Assembly: GCA_024331045.1 (NCBI GenBank)
Contig: JANDJC010000020.1
Span: forward strand, 1-45,696
DNA from: Nitrospira sp.
GTDB taxonomy: Bacteria; Nitrospirota; Nitrospiria; Nitrospirales; Nitrospiraceae
DNA: 45,696 nt
Direction: 5' to 3'
The notes under the pieces are model-generated. The model had not been told where the DNA came from. It ran no database searches and was given only the letters and a program-made list of their open reading frames with translations. Below are positions 7,818 to 17,258 of the stretch, in pieces. The first letter of the stretch is position 1. Every line of letters starts with the position of its first letter. Made by a program: the position numbers and the translations under genes.

Positions 7818-8237
7818 TTATCCAAAAATTTCCATTCCAGGGAAAAAATAGCCGATCTCAAAGCCAGCGGTCTCAGGAGAATCTGAACCGTGAACAGCAT
7901 TGAACTCGATGTTCGTACCGTGGGCATGCCGAATCGTGCCTGGTTCGGCCTTGGCAGGATCCGTTGCTCCCATCAGCTCTCGGTTCTTTTTGATGGCATT
8001 GTCGCCTTGCAACACCAACACCACCGATGGCCCGGAAGACATGAACGTACAGAGGCTGTCAAAGAATGGCCGAGCCTTGTGGACAGCGTAAAATCCTTCT
8101 GCTACGGACTTGGACATGTGGATCATTTTGATCGCCACCGGCGTCAATCCCGCCTGCTCATACCGGTTGATAATCTCGCCGATCACCCGTTTTCTCACCG
8201 CATCAGGCTTGATAATTGCCAACGTTCGTTCGATCAT
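7818..8237 (-). CDS. ndk: Nucleoside diphosphate kinase
   Basis: 139 residues from the ATG at 8237 ([14 protein letters not shown]). A 37-codon upstream extension is open but does not resemble the family. The enzyme balances nucleoside triphosphates by phosphate transfer through a histidine; here that is His116 in NAVHGSD. The end matches the family ([17 protein letters not shown]). An AGGGAG sequence lies about 11 bases before the start. A perfect 7-bp inverted repeat lies 80-95 bases upstream. The 144 bases between this gene and gcvH show no terminator, so co-transcription is possible. Confidence 0.95.
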   Translation of the reverse strand: MIERTLAIIKPDAVRKRVIGEIINRYEQAGLTPVAIKMIHMSKSVAEGFYAVHKARPFFDSLCTFMSSGPSVVLVLQGDNAIKKNRELMGATDPAKAEPGTIRHAHGTNIEFNAVHGSDSPETAGFEIGYFFPGMEIFG

Positions 8238-8315
8238 CGCGTGAGCACTCCCTGTCAACATCAATCGTCCAGCGAGCGCATTATAAGTGGCGCCCTGAAG
8301 GGTTTCAACAGAATC

Positions 8316-8332
8316 AACACATAAGATGTGTT
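8316..8332. promoter_or_regulatory. Perfect 7-bp palindrome upstream of ndk
   Basis: AACACAT and ATGTGTT are perfect inverted arms around AAG. The site lies about 80-95 bases ahead of the ndk start, in the right place for a dimeric regulator. Function is inferred from position only. Confidence 0.4.
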
Positions 8333-8579
8333 CCTTCTGTTGGGACAACCATGGTCACCGCTGTGGAACGGTGCCCCTCTCTCACGTGCTTCTCCACCGA
8401 CATGTCAGCAAGCACAGGTGGTGAACAGAAACGTTTCGTGTTGCTCAACTGCCCGGCGCCGAGACGACACATCACCGTATCCGAGGCCCTTCCGCACAGG
8501 AACGTCACGTGGGTTGGAGGGACGGTATTGCTCGCGCCCGCCATCGCTTCGTTGAAGGTCTACCAGTGCATGTATAGAG

Positions 8580-8609
8580 TGACGTGAGCGTGTTCGGCCT
8601 CACACGTCA
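8580..8609. repeat. Imperfect hairpin downstream of mtnA
   Basis: TGACGTGAG (8580-8588) pairs with CTCACACGTCA (8599-8609) as nine base pairs with a 2-nt bulge around a 10-nt loop. It lies about 40 bases past the mtnA stop. No T-tract follows on either strand, so a classical terminator is not supported. Confidence 0.4.
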
Positions 8610-8624
8610 TGGCGTCGCAGACGC

Positions 8625-8650
8625 GGATCGGCTGTGTGGATCGGCTGTGT
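8625..8650. repeat. 13-bp perfect tandem duplication
   Basis: GGATCGGCTGTGT occurs twice back to back (8625-8637 and 8638-8650). The second copy ends on the first base of the mtnA stop codon (minus strand). It looks like a recent slippage or duplication event just outside the gene. Confidence 0.8.
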
Positions 8651-9678
8651 TAAGTAAACACTTCCGCCAAGTCGGTCGGTTTCAGCACGCCTCGTTCGGT
8701 GATGATCGCGGTGATCAAGTCGGCCGGCGTCACGTCAAAAGCCGGGTTATAAACCAACACGCCGTCCGGTGCGATGAGATGACCGCCATGGACCGTGGTC
8801 ACTTCCATCGGATTGCGCTGCTCGATCGGAATGTCAGCCCCGGATTTCGTCTTCATGTCAATGGTCGAAGAAGGCGCCGCCACATAGAAGGGAATGCCGT
8901 GCGCTTTCGCCAGCACCGCCACCGAGTAGGTGCCAATCTTGTTCGCCACATCCCCATTGGCTGCAATACGGTCTGCCCCCACCACACAGAGATGGATCTT
9001 GCCTTGCTTCATGAGGGCTCCAGCCATGTTGTCCGTGATGAGGGTCACAGGAATCTGATCCTGCATCAATTCCCACGCCGTCAGCCGTGCGCCTTGGAGC
9101 ACGGGTCTGGTCTCATCTGCGATTACCGCAATTTTCTTCCCCTGCTCCCAGGCGGCACGGATCACCCCCAGCGCAGTCCCGTAGCCGGCCGTCGCTAGAG
9201 CCCCCGCATTGCAATGGGTCAACACCGTCTGGCCGTCTTGAATCAGGTCCGCACCGTGTCGTCCTATCGCTCGACAGAGTTGAAGATCCTCCTCTAGAAT
9301 CGCAAGGGCTTCATCAACAAGCGCCTGCTTGATGGCAGGAATCGGGCGGTCCTTGAGTGATTGCATGGTTCGTTTCATCCGATCAATCGCCCAGAACAGA
9401 TTGACGGCCGTTGGTCTCGTTGCAGCAAGACAGTCACAAATGTGACCAATTGCTCGGGCAAACTCACCATAGTCCGTTGCTTCGACCGACTGTGCACCGG
9501 AAGCGACGCCTAACGCTGCGGTGACGCCAATGGCCGGAGCACCCCGGACTTTGAGGCTTCGAATCGCGTCGGCGACTTCCTGGTAATCTCTGCAGTCGAG
9601 AAACTCGACCCTCGCCGGAAGCTGGCTCTGATCGAGCAGGCGGACGACACCGTTGACCCATTCAACTGTGCGAACCAT
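8650..9678 (-). CDS. mtnA: Methylthioribose-1-phosphate isomerase
   Basis: 342 residues, normal length. It isomerises 5-methylthioribose-1-phosphate to the ribulose form in the methionine salvage pathway. It belongs to the eIF2B-alpha-like family: [13 protein letters not shown] (~45-57), the catalytic cysteine in [17 protein letters not shown] (Cys156) and the catalytic aspartate in [10 protein letters not shown] (Asp236). The start ATG at 9678 has GAAGG eight bases upstream. No other salvage genes are adjacent and no SAM-riboswitch-like leader is visible. The ribose-1,5-bisphosphate isomerase branch is the only close alternative, but the full pattern fits MtnA. Confidence 0.95.
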   Translation of the reverse strand: MVRTVEWVNGVVRLLDQSQLPARVEFLDCRDYQEVADAIRSLKVRGAPAIGVTAALGVASGAQSVEATDYGEFARAIGHICDCLAATRPTAVNLFWAIDRMKRTMQSLKDRPIPAIKQALVDEALAILEEDLQLCRAIGRHGADLIQDGQTVLTHCNAGALATAGYGTALGVIRAAWEQGKKIAVIADETRPVLQGARLTAWELMQDQIPVTLITDNMAGALMKQGKIHLCVVGADRIAANGDVANKIGTYSVAVLAKAHGIPFYVAAPSSTIDMKTKSGADIPIEQRNPMEVTTVHGGHLIAPDGVLVYNPAFDVTPADLITAIITERGVLKPTDLAEVFT

Positions 9679-9766
9679 AAGGACCTTCTAACCTTCTAAT
9701 CGGGATGGCCTAAGAGTGCAAGCCCTTTCGCTGCCAGGGGTCGTGGTTGCTTGGTCGCCCTCTTGT

Positions 9767-12310
9767 TCAGCTCAGCCGATCCAGCCATTGAAGCCAAGCT
9801 CGTCGCCAGTTTTCTCTTTCACAATCCACGAGGCACTGGCGAAGAGAGACCGGTTCAAACAGTCGGTCTCGCATGCGAGTTACCGTGAGATCCGGTGATG
9901 AGAGCCGACCGCGAATCCAGATAGCACCATCACGATCCGTCCGCAATATCGATGCCTGCACCTCCGCATACGCCTGTAGGACATCGGGGACAGGATGTCC
10001 ATAGGTGTTGGCCCGACCGGCCGAAATGACCGCGTAACGGGGCCGAATTCGCCTGACCCAATCATGATCAAGAGAACTGCGTGCCCCATGATGGGGCACT
10101 TTCACCACCGTCACTGGCTTCCAGCCCTCCTCCCCCAGACGGACAATACCCTCTTTCTCAATATCCGCGGCAAAGAGCAGAGAGTGGTTTGCACAATCCA
10201 GCCGCAACACAATGGATCGGTTGTTGAGGGCGGTTCCATTCTTCCGGGTTCCTATCTCCTCGTGCGTGGCTCCTTCTGGGTATGGATTCAGTACCCTCAA
10301 GGTACAGGGCCCCTTTCCGAGAAGATCCCGTCCTCGAACCGCAATGGAGCGAGCAATACCCTGCGACTCCAGCGTAGCCGTTAGATCTGCCACAAACCGC
10401 TCAGTCCGTTCTGTCCCATCCTCCCAGTAGTGTTTGACCGGCATGTGGCCCAGGATCCAGATCAACCCACCAACATGGTCAAGCTGTTGGTGGGTGGCCA
10501 CCACATGATCAAGGTGATTGATCCCTCTATTCCAGAGAAAGGGGGCTACAACAGCTCGCCCCATGTCCACTCGCTCGTATCTGGCTCCGCCATCAATCAA
10601 GACTGTTTGTCCGTCAGGTAACTCGAGCACGGCGCTGTCTCCCTGTCCCACATCGAGAAACGTCACGCGCCAATGATCGCCGTCGACCCCAAGACGAGGC
10701 GAGACTCCCCACCAGCCAATCAGGACCATGACGACGACCCCTGACGCAATTCGCGCAAAACGAGGAATCCCGCTGGCCCAAGCACCAACAAGCCCTGCAT
10801 AAAAGAGCACGATGGTCGGAAGTGACGGAGCAGCCACATGCCACGATCCTCCCGGCAGCTCGGCGCACCAGCGAAGCGCTTTGGCCATCGCCGCTAATGA
10901 AGATTCCAAAATTGCGCTCATGATGAGGTGATGGCTGCTGCTTAGGACCGTCCAGGCAGCGGACAACAACCCTAATGGGACTAACAACCCGCCCGTGAAG
11001 GGAACGGCCAACAAGTTGGTCATAATGCCCATCCATGGAATTTGATTAAAATACAGTGCCACGAGCGGCAATGTTCCGACCGTCACCGCGGTGCTTGTCA
11101 GGAGCGCCTCACGGCCATAGGACAGGGCTCGACCTACCATGCTGGGTTTCTGCTGCGAGTCGTGAGCATCACGAAGGGCGGGAGTCTGCTGCCCTCGCAT
11201 CGTGTGCACGATTGCCAACACCGACAAGAAAGAGAGTTGAAACGAGATGTCAAAGATCGCGTGCGGGTTGTGGACCACGATCAGCAACGCGGCGGCGGCC
11301 ACGGCATGGTACAGGCGATGTTCGTATCCCCACCACAGGGCGACCAGACCCAGTGTAATCATAACCAGCGATCGCATCGTCGCCAGCTCAGCTCCCGCTA
11401 ACCAAGCATAAAGTGCTACGACCGGCCAGGTGACGACAATGGCCAGCCGCGAGGGTGTGATGACGCGGGTCATCTGGAGCAATGGAGTCATGGGCAGATA
11501 CTTCGTGCTTTGCCTGACCAACCCGAAAACAACCAGCGCAACGAGGCCCAAGTGCGAGCCTGAAATCGACAAGAGATGCACCGTCCCCGTCGTCATGAAC
11601 CACTCTTGAAGATCTTGTTGGAGGTATCCCCGTTCTCCAATAATAATCCCGAGGAAAATTCCGAGCGCTGGCTGATTGAGAGACTCCAGGGCGGATTGGC
11701 GGATCATAGTTCTCCACCGGTCGATCCGATTCCCCCAAGACCAGCGCCACATTTCTTCACCGGATTCAATCAACCGCACCGCTTCGTTGCCAGCTATAGA
11801 AGCCACGGCATCGATACCCTGATGCCGCACGTATGTGGCATAGTCGAAGCCGCCAGGATTGAGTGAGCCAACCGGTGGACGTACTTTCGCCCGAAACGAG
11901 ATCAGATCGCCGTAGAGCACCGCCTTACCAGGATCTCGCCAAACCAGACGCAGGATTCGCCGCTCTCCTGCATCATTCTCATATCGAACAAGCATCGTTT
12001 GGCGTCCAGGACCGTGTTGAACTGGGGCCACCACCCGGCCACTGATCGTTTCGGGAGCGCGAAGGTGGAAGGAGGCGGGCACCTCATTTGAGCTGGGAAA
12101 CGGTGTCGCAATGGTCCAATACACTACCCCGGCGAGCAGCGCTCCATACAGCACCGTGGCTGGTCGCGATTCGATCAAACCGGCCCGCTCGAGCAGGCTG
12201 GTTCCTATCGCAAGAGCCGTGAACATGATGATGCACGAGAGAGGAAAGAATGGCAGATAGGATCCTCCGACCAGGCCGAGAAGAAAGGCAGCGGCGAGGG
12301 ATGGCAACAT
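9767..12310 (-). CDS. comEC: ComEC/Rec2 DNA-uptake channel protein
   Basis: 847 residues. The ATG at 12310 is chosen because GAGGGG sits eight bases upstream; a GTG at 12340 overlapping the glmM stop is possible. The order is: amino-terminal membrane segments, a soluble OB-like domain (~90-180, with SFRAKVRPP and LNPGGFDY), the polytopic competence domain beginning with TGTVHLLSISGSHLGLV, and a carboxy-terminal metallo-beta-lactamase-like domain (DVGQGDSAVLELPDGQTVLIDGG, THQQLDHVGG, VPHHGARSS). ComEC forms the inner-membrane channel through which single-stranded DNA enters. The metal motif HQQLDH keeps the DH pair of HxHxDH but has Gln for the central His, so nuclease activity may be altered. 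A comEA-like gene is nearby. Confidence 0.93.
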   Translation of the reverse strand: MLPSLAAAFLLGLVGGSYLPFFPLSCIIMFTALAIGTSLLERAGLIESRPATVLYGALLAGVVYWTIATPFPSSNEVPASFHLRAPETISGRVVAPVQHGPGRQTMLVRYENDAGERRILRLVWRDPGKAVLYGDLISFRAKVRPPVGSLNPGGFDYATYVRHQGIDAVASIAGNEAVRLIESGEEMWRWSWGNRIDRWRTMIRQSALESLNQPALGIFLGIIIGERGYLQQDLQEWFMTTGTVHLLSISGSHLGLVALVVFGLVRQSTKYLPMTPLLQMTRVITPSRLAIVVTWPVVALYAWLAGAELATMRSLVMITLGLVALWWGYEHRLYHAVAAAALLIVVHNPHAIFDISFQLSFLSVLAIVHTMRGQQTPALRDAHDSQQKPSMVGRALSYGREALLTSTAVTVGTLPLVALYFNQIPWMGIMTNLLAVPFTGGLLVPLGLLSAAWTVLSSSHHLIMSAILESSLAAMAKALRWCAELPGGSWHVAAPSLPTIVLFYAGLVGAWASGIPRFARIASGVVVMVLIGWWGVSPRLGVDGDHWRVTFLDVGQGDSAVLELPDGQTVLIDGGARYERVDMGRAVVAPFLWNRGINHLDHVVATHQQLDHVGGLIWILGHMPVKHYWEDGTERTERFVADLTATLESQGIARSIAVRGRDLLGKGPCTLRVLNPYPEGATHEEIGTRKNGTALNNRSIVLRLDCANHSLLFAADIEKEGIVRLGEEGWKPVTVVKVPHHGARSSLDHDWVRRIRPRYAVISAGRANTYGHPVPDVLQAYAEVQASILRTDRDGAIWIRGRLSSPDLTVTRMRDRLFEPVSLRQCLVDCERENWRRAWLQWLDRLS

Positions 12311-12336
12311 AGAGGACCCCTCTTGCGAGCAGAAAA

Positions 12337-13689
12337 TCACGCAAGATGTTCGCGCACAACACGTGCCAAATCCTGAGCGATTTCACGAATGAGGGCGTCT
12401 TCCTCCCCTTCGACCATGATCCGCAACAACGGCTCAGTCCCCGAATAGCGAACGAGGAGCCGTCCACAGCCATTCAGCCTCCGCTCACCTTCCCGCATCA
12501 CCTCTTCGAGCGCAGGGATCGAGTGCAGAGCCGGCTTTTTGGTAACCTGGACGTTGAGAAGGACTTGCGGAACTGGTTGCATCACCTTGACCAATTCAGA
12601 CAAGGGCTGCTTGGTTCGTTTCATCAACGACAGCACCTGCAAAGCCGAAATTAAACCGTCACCTGTCGTGTTGTGGTCAAGAAAGATGAAGTGCCCCGAT
12701 TGCTCACCGCCAAAGTTATACCCGTCGGCCTGCATCCGCTCCAACAGATACCGGTCACCGACCGACGTACGGACCAGCGACACACCGGCCTTCGCCAGTG
12801 AACGCTCTAGACCATAATTGCTCATCACTGTGCCGACGACGGTCTGTTTGGCCAGCAACCCTTGGCGGTGCAGGTCGAGCCCCAACGCCGCCATGACGTG
12901 GTCACCGTCAATAAGCTTCCCCTCTTCGGAAACAAAAATCGCGCGATCCGCATCGCCGTCCAGCGCAATACCAAGATCAGACTGCGTTTCCAACACGGCC
13001 CGTTGGAGCATCTGCGGATGAACGGCACCACAACCGTCGTTGATGTTCATGCCGTTGGGCTTGTTGCCGATCACTTCAACTGTGGCACCTAACTCTCTGA
13101 GCACCGTTGGCGCCACCTTGTACGCGGCACCGTTGGCGCAATCCACGACCAATTTGATGCCCTGGAAATCCAGGTCACGCGGCACTGACCGTTTCACAAA
13201 TTCGATGTAGCGCCCATCGGCATCATCGATTCGATAGGCCTTTCCGATCTGATCGGCTGTGGGCCGAAGATGGCGAATCTCGTCGGAGACGATCAGCTCT
13301 TCGATTCGAGCCTCCACCTCGTCCGGCAATTTGAATCCATCGCTCGAAAAGAATTTGATCCCGTTGTCCTGATACGGATTGTGCGAGGCCGAGATCACCA
13401 CCCCCGCGTCAGCCCGCAGACTTCGTGTCAGGAAGGCGATCGCGGGCGTTGGCATCGGTCCGACTAGCAGCACGTCGACCCCCATGGAACAGATGCCCGA
13501 CGTGAGGGCGGATTCCAGCATGTACCCCGAGAGTCTGGTATCCTTGCCGATCACAATTTGATGTCTCCCCGCCCGTCGCATGAAAATGTGGGCGGCGGCT
13601 CTCCCCAACTGCATCGCCATCTCGCTCGTCATGGGCTCGCGATTGGCGACTCCTCGTATTCCATCGGTTCCAAACAGCTTGCGCATCAT
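12337..13689 (-). CDS. glmM: Phosphoglucosamine mutase
   Basis: 450 residues. It converts glucosamine-6-phosphate to glucosamine-1-phosphate on the way to UDP-GlcNAc for peptidoglycan and LPS. Visible signatures are [10 protein letters not shown] at the start, the phosphoserine loop [16 protein letters not shown] (Ser102), the metal loop [10 protein letters not shown], the sugar-recognition GGEQSGH and the phosphate-binding [15 protein letters not shown] near the end. The start codon overlaps the folP stop by four bases (ATGA), and a second Met follows at once. The folP-glmM order after ftsH is a widespread bacterial arrangement. Confidence 0.97.
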   Translation of the reverse strand: MMRKLFGTDGIRGVANREPMTSEMAMQLGRAAAHIFMRRAGRHQIVIGKDTRLSGYMLESALTSGICSMGVDVLLVGPMPTPAIAFLTRSLRADAGVVISASHNPYQDNGIKFFSSDGFKLPDEVEARIEELIVSDEIRHLRPTADQIGKAYRIDDADGRYIEFVKRSVPRDLDFQGIKLVVDCANGAAYKVAPTVLRELGATVEVIGNKPNGMNINDGCGAVHPQMLQRAVLETQSDLGIALDGDADRAIFVSEEGKLIDGDHVMAALGLDLHRQGLLAKQTVVGTVMSNYGLERSLAKAGVSLVRTSVGDRYLLERMQADGYNFGGEQSGHFIFLDHNTTGDGLISALQVLSLMKRTKQPLSELVKVMQPVPQVLLNVQVTKKPALHSIPALEEVMREGERRLNGCGRLLVRYSGTEPLLRIMVEGEEDALIREIAQDLARVVREHLA

Positions 13690-14573
13690 CTACCTACCTG
13701 GCTTGAGAGGTTCCGTGATGCGATGGCCGCGGCGACCTTGGCAACATCAGCCATCATCGCTACATCGTGGACGCGAAGAACCCGGGCACCTCGCTCAACG
13801 GCCAGCGCAACTGCCGCAGCGGTGCCCCATTCTCGCTGTTCCACGGGACGCCCCACGATCTGGCCAATAAAAGATTTGCGGGAAGGACCAACCACCAAGG
13901 GACGCCCTAGTTCCGTAAGCTCAGTCAACCGATTTAGAAGGTCAAGATTATGCTCCAGCAGCTTACCAAAACCGATGCCGGGATCAAGCAAGATATTAAG
14001 CTTTGAAATGCCTGCTTCGACAGCAACCCGCACTCGCTCCTGAAGAAATTCACCAACTTCATGAACCACATCCTGATACTGGGGGGCATCCTGCATTGTA
14101 AGTGGCGTCCCCTGCATATGCATCAGAATGACCGCCGCCCCCGAGCGAGCCACTACCGATGCCATACGATTGTCTTCACGCAAGGCACTGATGTCGTTGA
14201 TAATCGATGCCCCTGCATCCAATGCAGCCTGAGCCACTGCTGACTTCATCGTATCCACAGAAATTGGGACCGCCACTCGGCGGGCCACTGGACCAACAAC
14301 AGGGAGCAGGCGTGCAAGCTCCTCCTCTTCGCTAACCGGCTTTGCCCCAGGCCGCGTTGACTCCGCCCCGATGTCTAGGATGTCAGCTCCCTGCTCGACC
14401 AACTCCAGGGCGTGGGCGATGGCACGTTCCGGTTCAAGATACCGTCCACCATCATAAAACGAATCGGCGGTGACATTGACCACCCCCATGATCAATGGTC
14501 GTTCACGACAATCGATAAGGCGCCCCCTCGCCCAAAATCGGCATCGGAACAGCGGGGAAGAAGACAGCTCCAT
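13686..14573 (-). CDS. folP: Dihydropteroate synthase
   Basis: 295 residues from ATG 14573; a TTG at 14615 would add 14 residues, and neither start has an ideal ribosome site. The enzyme joins p-aminobenzoate to the pterin diphosphate in folate synthesis. It is a TIM barrel with [41 protein letters not shown] and GPSRKSFIG in order, covering pterin, diphosphate and pABA contacts. It is followed by glmM with a 4-nt overlap and preceded by ftsH 195 bases upstream on the same strand. An extra amino-terminal stretch (~25 residues before the barrel) resembles that of other Nitrospirota and delta-type homologues. Confidence 0.95.
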   Translation of the reverse strand: MELSSSPLFRCRFWARGRLIDCRERPLIMGVVNVTADSFYDGGRYLEPERAIAHALELVEQGADILDIGAESTRPGAKPVSEEEELARLLPVVGPVARRVAVPISVDTMKSAVAQAALDAGASIINDISALREDNRMASVVARSGAAVILMHMQGTPLTMQDAPQYQDVVHEVGEFLQERVRVAVEAGISKLNILLDPGIGFGKLLEHNLDLLNRLTELTELGRPLVVGPSRKSFIGQIVGRPVEQREWGTAAAVALAVERGARVLRVHDVAMMADVAKVAAAIASRNLSSQVGR

Positions 14574-14768
14574 CCTCTGATCTTCTCGGTGTTGACTAAC
14601 TTTTAGGATCAGCAAGAAACAGACCGCCCTACATCACATACGATGCCGTGGCTGCTTCGTAAAGAAATAAGGGGCCGAGAGGAAACATGCAGGGAGGAGC
14701 GGGCACTTACAGCTCCTCCCCAGATTTGAGATTGAAAGACAGAGATAGCAAGCCGAATACTCAACCCA

Positions 14769-16583
14769 CTATGCAGGAACCGTGTGGTGAGAAGAACTCT
14801 GCATCAGGATTTGATCGATCTCCGGAGCATCCAAGACTTCCTTTTCGAGCAAGGCCTCAGCTAACGCTTTTAAGCTCGCCATCTGCTCGGTGAGCATACG
14901 TTTGGCTCGCTCGTAATTTTCGGTGACAAACCGTTTGATTTCCAGATCAATTTCAAGAGCGATTTGATCGCTGACATCCCGCCTGGCCACGAAGTCCCGC
15001 CCCAGGAATACTGCGTCTTCTTTCTGCCCAAAGGTCAGCGGCCCTAGCTTCTCGCTCATCCCCCATTCGCAAACCATTTTACGAGCTAAGTCGGTTGCCC
15101 GTTCCAGGTCATTGCCCGCACCAGTGGTGACATGATTGAACACCAACTCTTCCGCGACCCGCCCGCCCATCAGAATCGCCAATGTGTTCAAAAGAAATTC
15201 TTTTGAATAACTGTGCCGATCGTCAGTCGGCAACTGCATGGTGACACCCAGTGCTCGCCCCCGTGGGATGATCGTTACCTTATGGACCGGATCGGTACCC
15301 GGTAGCAGCTTGGCCATCAAGGCATGACCTGCTTCATGATAGGCCGTGATCCGTTTCTCTTCGTCGGTGAGGATCATGCTCTTGCGCTCAGCCCCCATCA
15401 AGACCTTATCTTTAGCCATTTCAAAGTCCACGGTCTCGACTTCCTTCTTGTTCTGGCGAGCCGCCCACAAGGCCGCTTCATTGACCAGATTCTCAAGATC
15501 AGCACCGGAGAATCCAGGTGTTCCCCGTGCGATCTTTTCAAGTTCAACGTTGGCTGCGATGGGCACCTTCTTCGTGTGCACCTTAAGGATTTCAAGCCGG
15601 CCCCGCACATCTGGCCGGTTCACCACCACCTGCCGGTCAAACCGTCCAGGACGAAGCAACGCCGGATCCAACACATCGGGACGATTGGTTGCCGCTACAA
15701 GAATAATGCCCTCGGTGGTATCGAAACCATCCATTTCCACCAGGAGTTGGTTGAGTGTCTGTTCCCGCTCATCATGCCCTCCTCCCAAGCCAGCACCCCG
15801 CAGCCGACCGACTGCATCGATTTCATCAATGAAAATGATGCAGGGCGCGTGTTTCTTACCTTGTTCGAAGAGATCACGAACACGGGAGGCACCCACCCCC
15901 ACAAACATTTCCACAAAATCCGAACCACTGATACTAAAGAATGGCACCCCTGCTTCCCCAGCAATTGCTTTTGCCAAGAGGGTTTTCCCTGTGCCGGGGG
16001 GACCAACGACCAATACCCCTTTAGGAATTCGTCCTCCCAGCTTTTGAAATTTCCGCGGATCTTTAAGGAAATCAATGATCTCCAGTACTTCCTCTTTGGC
16101 CTCATCGATACCCGCGACATCGGCGAAGGTCACTTTTTTTCGGTCCTCTGTCAACATGCGAGCTCGACTCTTTCCAAAGGAAAGAGCTTTATTACCGCCG
16201 ATCTGCATCTGGCGCATCAGGAAGAACCAAAGACCTAGGAATAAAATAAACGGCCCCCATGTCACTAGAAACGTGATGTACCACGGACTTTCATCTGGCG
16301 GCTTGACCTCGATCTGGACATCCTTTTCGCGGAGGATCCTGACCAAATCCGGGTACTCCGCCGCATAGGTCCGAATTCTGGTCTTGTCCTTTAATACCCC
16401 GCTGATGTGATTCCCCTTGATCAGGACTTTCTCCACATCGCCCTTGTCAAGCTTTGCCATGAAATCGCTGAAAATGATTTCTTCTTCCGGTGCATGAGTC
16501 GGCACGCTAAACAGATTGAACAACAAGATCATGAACAGGCCGACAACAACCCAGAACAGCAAATTCTTGACTCTGGAATTCAT
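14769..16583 (-). CDS. ftsH: ATP-dependent membrane zinc protease FtsH
   Basis: 604 residues. Two membrane helices (~8-26 and ~102-123) flank a small periplasmic domain. Then come the AAA+ module with Walker A GPPGTGKT (~194-201), pore loop [11 protein letters not shown], Walker B IIFIDEID (~249-256) and second region of homology [19 protein letters not shown], and the metalloprotease HEAGH (~416-420). It extracts and degrades unassembled membrane proteins and short-lived regulators. The ribosome site GAAGGAGAG is close to the ATG. A promoter-like pair lies about 65-95 bases upstream, so the gene is probably transcribed independently of hpt. The tail ends in His/Ser/Pro-rich sequence. Confidence 0.98.
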   Translation of the reverse strand: MNSRVKNLLFWVVVGLFMILLFNLFSVPTHAPEEEIIFSDFMAKLDKGDVEKVLIKGNHISGVLKDKTRIRTYAAEYPDLVRILREKDVQIEVKPPDESPWYITFLVTWGPFILFLGLWFFLMRQMQIGGNKALSFGKSRARMLTEDRKKVTFADVAGIDEAKEEVLEIIDFLKDPRKFQKLGGRIPKGVLVVGPPGTGKTLLAKAIAGEAGVPFFSISGSDFVEMFVGVGASRVRDLFEQGKKHAPCIIFIDEIDAVGRLRGAGLGGGHDEREQTLNQLLVEMDGFDTTEGIILVAATNRPDVLDPALLRPGRFDRQVVVNRPDVRGRLEILKVHTKKVPIAANVELEKIARGTPGFSGADLENLVNEAALWAARQNKKEVETVDFEMAKDKVLMGAERKSMILTDEEKRITAYHEAGHALMAKLLPGTDPVHKVTIIPRGRALGVTMQLPTDDRHSYSKEFLLNTLAILMGGRVAEELVFNHVTTGAGNDLERATDLARKMVCEWGMSEKLGPLTFGQKEDAVFLGRDFVARRDVSDQIALEIDLEIKRFVTENYERAKRMLTEQMASLKALAEALLEKEVLDAPEIDQILMQSSSHHTVPA

Positions 16584-16646
16584 CCAGGCTCTCTCCTTCG
16601 TGCTAGGTAAGAAAAAAACCTACCCTCTTTCTCCCCTTTGTTGAAA

Positions 16647-16675
16647 TGTTAACATAGGCACAATCAGCTTGACAA
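16647..16675 (-). promoter_or_regulatory. Candidate promoter of ftsH
   Basis: Minus strand TTGTCA (16675-16670), a 17-base spacer and TTAACA (16652-16647). The -35 is good and the -10 weak. It lies in the only sizeable gap between hpt and ftsH, and the following leader is pyrimidine/purine-biased. Confidence 0.4.
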
Positions 16676-16682
16676 CAACGCA

Positions 16683-17258
16683 TCATCTCTTGCCCATCTT
16701 TCCACGATCCTTGTGCTCGAGAACTGCTAAATAGGGAAGATTTCGATACCGCTGCTGGAAGTCCAACCCATACCCGACGATGTATTGATTAGGGACGGTA
16801 AATCCTACGTAGGCAAGTGGCACCTCGACGGTTCGGTTTTCTTGCTTATTCAGGAGGGTGCAGATGTTGATACTACGCGGCTTTTTCCTTGCTAACGACA
16901 CCAACAACCGTTGGGCTGTCACTCCCGAATCAACAATGTCCTCGACCAGGAGAACATCCTTCCCCTTGATCGTCTCCGTCAAATCGGTAACGAGCTTCGG
17001 CCTTTTCACGGTTCGCCCGTGGCTGGCTGGAGTGGCGACAATAAGAAAGTCCACTCTGATCGGAATACGGATGGCTCTGGCCAAATCCGCATAGAAGGCA
17101 TAGGCTCCCTTGAGGACACCAATCAACACAAGGTCCTTGCCGGCATAATCCGCGCTGATCTGTCGCCCCAATTCACGGATGCGGGCTTTCATTTGCTCCT
17201 GTGTCACGATCGGCTTGCCAAACAACCGTTCCATAATCACCATCAACTTCTTCAACAT
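16683..17258 (-). CDS. hpt: Hypoxanthine phosphoribosyltransferase
   Basis: 191 residues from the ATG at 17258, which overlaps the tilS stop by one base (TAATG). A Met at 17234 giving 183 residues is equally plausible. It salvages hypoxanthine or guanine with PRPP. Signatures: VLIGVLKGAYAFYADL, the PRPP loop DVLLVEDIVDSGVTAQRLL (acidic pair ED) and VGFTVPNQYIVGYGLDFQQRYRNLPYLAVL at the end. The tilS-hpt-ftsH order is one of the most conserved neighbourhoods in bacteria and supports all three calls. Confidence 0.96.
   Translation of the reverse strand: MLKKLMVIMERLFGKPIVTQEQMKARIRELGRQISADYAGKDLVLIGVLKGAYAFYADLARAIRIPIRVDFLIVATPASHGRTVKRPKLVTDLTETIKGKDVLLVEDIVDSGVTAQRLLVSLARKKPRSINICTLLNKQENRTVEVPLAYVGFTVPNQYIVGYGLDFQQRYRNLPYLAVLEHKDRGKMGKR

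Larger units (their letters stand above)
8238..8649. other. Gene-free spacer between ndk and mtnA
   Basis: 412 bases with no convincing gene or structured RNA. It contains an AACACAT-AAG-ATGTGTT palindrome (8316-8332), an imperfect hairpin at 8580-8609 and a perfect 13-bp tandem duplication abutting the mtnA stop. The regulatory region for ndk probably lies here, but no clear -35/-10 pair was found. Confidence 0.5.

Noticed and set aside
8650..9678. SAM riboswitch for mtnA
   Set aside because: The 88 bases upstream are too short and lack the conserved core.
15324..16238. 304-codon open frame antisense to ftsH
   Set aside because: It lies fully inside the strongly conserved ftsH coding region, has odd His/Cys-rich composition and no ribosome site.
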